A stretch of DNA of 64,000 bases from Methylotenera_A sp036676175 (GTDB lineage: Bacteria > Pseudomonadota > Gammaproteobacteria > Burkholderiales > Methylophilaceae): NCBI GenBank assembly GCA_036676175.1, contig JAKFDL010000003.1:5953-69952 (forward strand), written 5' to 3'. The notes beneath the pieces are model-generated. The model was given only the letters and a program-made list of their open reading frames with translations. It was not told the origin of the DNA and did no database searches. Position 1 is the first letter of the stretch; each line of letters begins with the position of its first letter. The translations under genes and the position numbers were made by a program. Of the stretch, positions 61,042-64,000 are shown piece by piece.

Positions 61042-61491
61042 ATGAATATTTATGAAGCACTCAGAGAAAGCCATACCGCTCAACGAGAGTTATGCGCCGA
61101 TTTATTGGCAAGTGAGCCCGATATCAATGCACGCAAACAATTATTCAAACGCTTAAAAGTTGAGCTAGAAGCCCATGCTGCCGCTGAAGAGCGCTATTTG
61201 TATTGTCCTATCATCATGGAAGACGCCGGCCTATCCATATCACGCCATGCGCTGTCTGAACACCACGAAATGGAAGAGATGATGGAAGAGCTCACCACCA
61301 ATGACCCTACCACACAAGGTTGGCTAACCCGCGCCAAGGCATTGTGTGAAAAGGTAAATCATCACCTGGATGAAGAAGAAAACGGCTTCTTTCAGCAATC
61401 CGGAAAAATTTTAACTGATGCACAAAAGAATAAATTAGCTAAAAATTATCTGGCAGATTACAACCGGCTTAAAATTAAATATTCCAGTTAA
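61042..61491 (+). CDS. Hemerythrin HHE domain protein
   Basis: 149 residues. Di-iron ligands in the expected order: His11, His45 with Glu49 (HAAAE), His74/His75 and His108 with Glu112 (HHLDEEE). Single-domain bacterial hemerythrins bind oxygen or NO or handle iron. Here between a membrane-anchored unknown and sodB. Confidence 0.9.
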   Translation: MNIYEALRESHTAQRELCADLLASEPDINARKQLFKRLKVELEAHAAAEERYLYCPIIMEDAGLSISRHALSEHHEMEEMMEELTTNDPTTQGWLTRAKALCEKVNHHLDEEENGFFQQSGKILTDAQKNKLAKNYLADYNRLKIKYSS

Positions 61492-61620
61492 ATTAAATAC
61501 ACTAGTTAATTTATGTATTAATTCAGGTTAGTCGCCACGACGAGTATTCTTAGTTAAATCAACCTCCCCAAATATAGCCTATCGCAAACTTTAAATTTTT
61601 TACTTAATTAGAGGATTACC

Positions 61621-62217
61621 ATGCAACATACATTACCTGAATTACCCTATGCAACCAATGCATTAGAACCCTATATTTCTGCCGAAACCATTGCCTATCA
61701 CTATGGGAAACATCACCAAACGTATGTAACCAACTTGAATAAGCTGATCAAAGATACCGAATTTGAAGATTCAGATCTGGAAGAAATCGTCAAAAAATCT
61801 TCAGGCAAAATTTTTAACAATGCTGCACAAGTTTGGAATCACACGTTTTACTGGAATGGCTTTAGGGCCAATACAGGTATGACAGCACAAGAACCGCTGC
61901 GGTCTGGAAAGTTGGCAGAGGCCATCAATGCCAAGTGGGGGTCTTTCGATGATTTTAAAAAGGCATTTACACAAGTTGCAGTTGACACTTTTGGTGCGGG
62001 ATGGGCTTGGCTTGTCAAACTGCCCGACGGCAGCCTGGATATAGTGTCTACCAGCAATGCAGCCACACCTTTAACTGGCGGTGCTAAACCGCTATTGACC
62101 TGTGATGTCTGGGAGCACGCTTACTATATCGACTATCGCAATGTGCGGGCTGACTATGTCGAAAAATTCTGGAACATTGTTAACTGGGATTTTGTTGAGA
62201 AAAACTTTGCAGGCTAG
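61621..62217 (+). CDS. sodB: Fe superoxide dismutase
   Basis: 198 residues. Metal ligands His27, His74, Asp162 and His166 (DVWEHAYYIDYRN). Gln70 in AAQVWNHTFYW marks the iron rather than manganese type. No signal peptide, so cytoplasmic. GAGG ribosome binding site. The 129-base spacer before it has no clear element. Confidence 0.96.
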   Translation: MQHTLPELPYATNALEPYISAETIAYHYGKHHQTYVTNLNKLIKDTEFEDSDLEEIVKKSSGKIFNNAAQVWNHTFYWNGFRANTGMTAQEPLRSGKLAEAINAKWGSFDDFKKAFTQVAVDTFGAGWAWLVKLPDGSLDIVSTSNAATPLTGGAKPLLTCDVWEHAYYIDYRNVRADYVEKFWNIVNWDFVEKNFAG

Positions 62218-62267
62218 CACTCGCTGGGCTGGTTAGCGCTCTTTAAAATCGTGTTATTTTAATCGTT

Positions 62268-63122
62268 CTACTTTTGTAGCGCGCTTAATTTATAGCCTGC
62301 TTTTTTAAAAGCGTTGATCAGCCCAACCTCACCCGCCAGGTGAGACGCACCCACTGCGATAAACACTGGCTTCTCATCAGTGACTTTTAGTGCACGTTCA
62401 GCCATCACCAAGCTGCGTTTATCCAGCAACCTGTCTTTTATTTTTACCCACAAATCTGCCGGCAGCATGCCAGCGGTGATTTTTTCATTCAATGCAGTGA
62501 TTTTGTCACTATCGCCTTCTAAATACACCGCCATCAAGCTTTCAAAATCAGCAACTTTCTGCTCTGGCGTACGCTTTAATACAGCGCGCAGCATGACCAT
62601 TTGCTCTTCCATGCTGAAATCATCCATTACCCCAAAATGCTCCTTGGCGGTCTCGATGCCCACTACATTTTTACCTAATTCCTCAGCTTTAGTCATTAGT
62701 AGATTATCTAAGTTAAACGGCGTCTGTGGCTTGGGTAAATCAAATATCACTGCCAGCAACCAGGGTTTCATTTGCATCGCCGCACCCATATGCATCACAT
62801 GAAAATCAGCCAGTTCACGCACTTGCTCAAACTCGGCATCTGTCAATTGCGAAGCCAAATTGCCTTCTTTTAACAACAAAACACTGGGGTCATTATTAGC
62901 ACCCGCTTCCATCATGAAGGTGTCGACACTATTGATTGCCGCAACTACATTCGGGCTAATATCCGCAACGCGGTTGTCATCGGTATGGATAGTGCCAAAC
63001 AAGTAACTGACGACACCTTTGGGCGATTCAAGCTTCCAAAGCAAGCCTTTGTCGGTGGCAAACGCGACATTACTAAAGCATAAAAAAGCGAAAGCGATTG
63101 TTAAAAGCTGCTTGCGTAGCAT
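62268..63122 (-). CDS. TraB/GumN family protein
   Basis: 284 residues from the ATG at 63122, which has a GAGGAAA ribosome binding site and starts the signal peptide (MLRKQLLTIAFAFLCFSNVAFA-TD). A longer frame upstream is rejected. Motifs YLFGTIHTDD, MMEAGAN, VVGIETAKEHFGVMDDF and IAVGASHLAGEVGLINAFKKAGY are those of TraB/GumN (Tiki-like) proteins, putative metalloproteases. Periplasmic, function unknown. Confidence 0.9.
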   Translation of the reverse strand: MLRKQLLTIAFAFLCFSNVAFATDKGLLWKLESPKGVVSYLFGTIHTDDNRVADISPNVVAAINSVDTFMMEAGANNDPSVLLLKEGNLASQLTDAEFEQVRELADFHVMHMGAAMQMKPWLLAVIFDLPKPQTPFNLDNLLMTKAEELGKNVVGIETAKEHFGVMDDFSMEEQMVMLRAVLKRTPEQKVADFESLMAVYLEGDSDKITALNEKITAGMLPADLWVKIKDRLLDKRSLVMAERALKVTDEKPVFIAVGASHLAGEVGLINAFKKAGYKLSALQK

Positions 63123-63295
63123 AGAAACTTTCCTCAAGAAATAGCCATGAAAATCTAATAAAAACCTGTCCTTAATGACTGTTGATAGCGTATTTGGTTG
63201 CACACTTTTATTCAACCTTTGGTTAACATGCCCTGCCAGCCAGTATACACAAGGCTTACAGGGCATGTTTACTTTCTCGTAGCTGAATTTAGTGT

Positions 63296-64000
63296 TTAAT
63301 GTGCTTTTTTAACAGGTGATTTTCTAAACGGCGCGCTTTTAGATGGCGAGTCCTGTTTGCTGCCGGATTTATAAGCTGCGTTTTTAAAGTTATTAAAAGC
63401 TTTTGGTAAAGGTTTTGCTTTAAAACTAGTACCGTCCGATTGCTTGATGTTTGCCATCACCGCAGGCTGAAACGCAGGCACTAGATGCTTTTTGCTATTG
63501 CCGATTAAATCTGCTCTACCCATTTTTTTCAATGCTTCACGCAACATCGGCCAATTAGCGGGGTCGTGGTAACGGATAAAGGCTTTATGCAATTTGCGCT
63601 GATTACCATTTTTTGGAATCGGCACATCATCAGAATCCGCCGTCACTTTACGCAGTGGATTTTTGCCACTGTGGTACATGGCAGTCGCCATCGCCATCGG
63701 CGTCGGGGTAAAGTTCTGCACCTGGTCTAACCTGAACTCGTATTTTTTCAGCCACAACGCCAAGTTCAGCATATCTTCATCGGTGGTACCTGGGTGTGCA
63801 GCGATAAAGTAGGGAATTAAATATTGCTTTTTACCCGCTTCTGCACTGAATTTTTCGAACATGGCTTTAAATTCATCGTACGCGCCCATGCCCGGTTTCA
63901 TCATTTTGCTCAGCACATTTTCTTCGCTATGCTCGGGTGCAATTTTTAAATAGCCGCCGACGTGATGCTGCACCAGCTCTTTGACGTATTCAGGCGATTT
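63296..64000 (-). CDS. ygiQ: YgiQ family radical SAM protein, N-terminal part beyond window
   Basis: The frame is open to the window edge, so this is the C-terminal part (235 codons) of a longer gene; the GTG at 63973 is internal. Motifs YLKIAPEHSEENVLSKMMKPGMGAYDEF, YLIPYFIAAHPGTTDEDMLNLALWLKKYEFRLDQVQNFTPTPMAMATAMYHSG and a basic tail are those of YgiQ. The CxxxCxxC cluster is not in the window. Function unknown. The 173-base spacer to the TraB gene (63123-63295) shows nothing clear. Confidence 0.92.
   Translation of the reverse strand, partial: KSPEYVKELVQHHVGGYLKIAPEHSEENVLSKMMKPGMGAYDEFKAMFEKFSAEAGKKQYLIPYFIAAHPGTTDEDMLNLALWLKKYEFRLDQVQNFTPTPMAMATAMYHSGKNPLRKVTADSDDVPIPKNGNQRKLHKAFIRYHDPANWPMLREALKKMGRADLIGNSKKHLVPAFQPAVMANIKQSDGTSFKAKPLPKAFNNFKNAAYKSGSKQDSPSKSAPFRKSPVKKAH

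Overview
The window is a stretch of a Gram-negative chromosome, most likely a betaproteobacterium of the Nitrosomonadales/Methylophilaceae type. I infer this from gene content, not from a database search: an EF-P with Arg32 next to EarP, a two-gene AddAB-like pair of the TIGR03623 type, the ftsK-lolA-rarA-serS block with trxB nearby, a YhdP/nitrilase/TldD block, an RsuA-type pseudouridine synthase, and moderately AT-rich coding sequence with AT-rich spacers. No prophage, IS element, CRISPR array, rRNA or tRNA gene was seen. Genes are dense and no gap without a gene exceeds about 300 bases.

Layout. 0-3 kb: a truncated lipoprotein hydrolase, an unknown protein and the ABC-F ATPase YheS (minus). 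3.2-9.6 kb: yhdP, a nitrilase and tldD (plus). 9.6-14.7 kb (minus): efp with its rhamnosyltransferase earP, a DUF3147 protein, a small metal module (MerT-like, MerP-like, outer-membrane protein, CopL-like), greB and a membrane protein. 14.8-20.9 kb: an AddB-like/AddA-like repair nuclease-helicase pair. 20.9-33.2 kb: dedA, mfd, rpiA, mltF, serS, rarA, lolA, ftsK. 33.3-37 kb: dps, trxB, a pirin, an Smr protein and an unknown membrane protein. 37-44.5 kb: two look-alike accessory cassettes, one TetR-controlled and one beside a LysR gene, each with an NTF2-fold protein and a flavin/PPOX-type protein; they flank an ABC exporter and ispD-ispF. 44.5-54.6 kb: amt with a clear sigma-54/NtrC control region, DUF3301-gluQ, a TonB-dependent siderophore receptor, hslO, an orphan type IV pilin, a TrmH methyltransferase, an RsuA-type synthase, a MazG-like protein and a lipocalin.

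54.7-62.2 kb is the most system-like region: two paralogous periplasmic EF-hand/BON proteins that share an upstream dyad element, a CHASE3 histidine kinase, two tiny DUF1328 membrane proteins, a YqjD/ElaB-like and a YqjE-like protein, a LuxR-type response regulator, a second stand-alone receiver protein with a long tail, a membrane-anchored unknown, a hemerythrin and Fe superoxide dismutase. I read this as a two-component (possibly branched) envelope and redox stress locus. The kinase-regulator link and the role of the shared element are inferences. The window ends with a TraB/GumN protein and a truncated YgiQ radical SAM gene.

Several start codons were moved from the longest possible frame on the basis of ribosome binding sites, signal peptides or family length; each case is explained in its entry.
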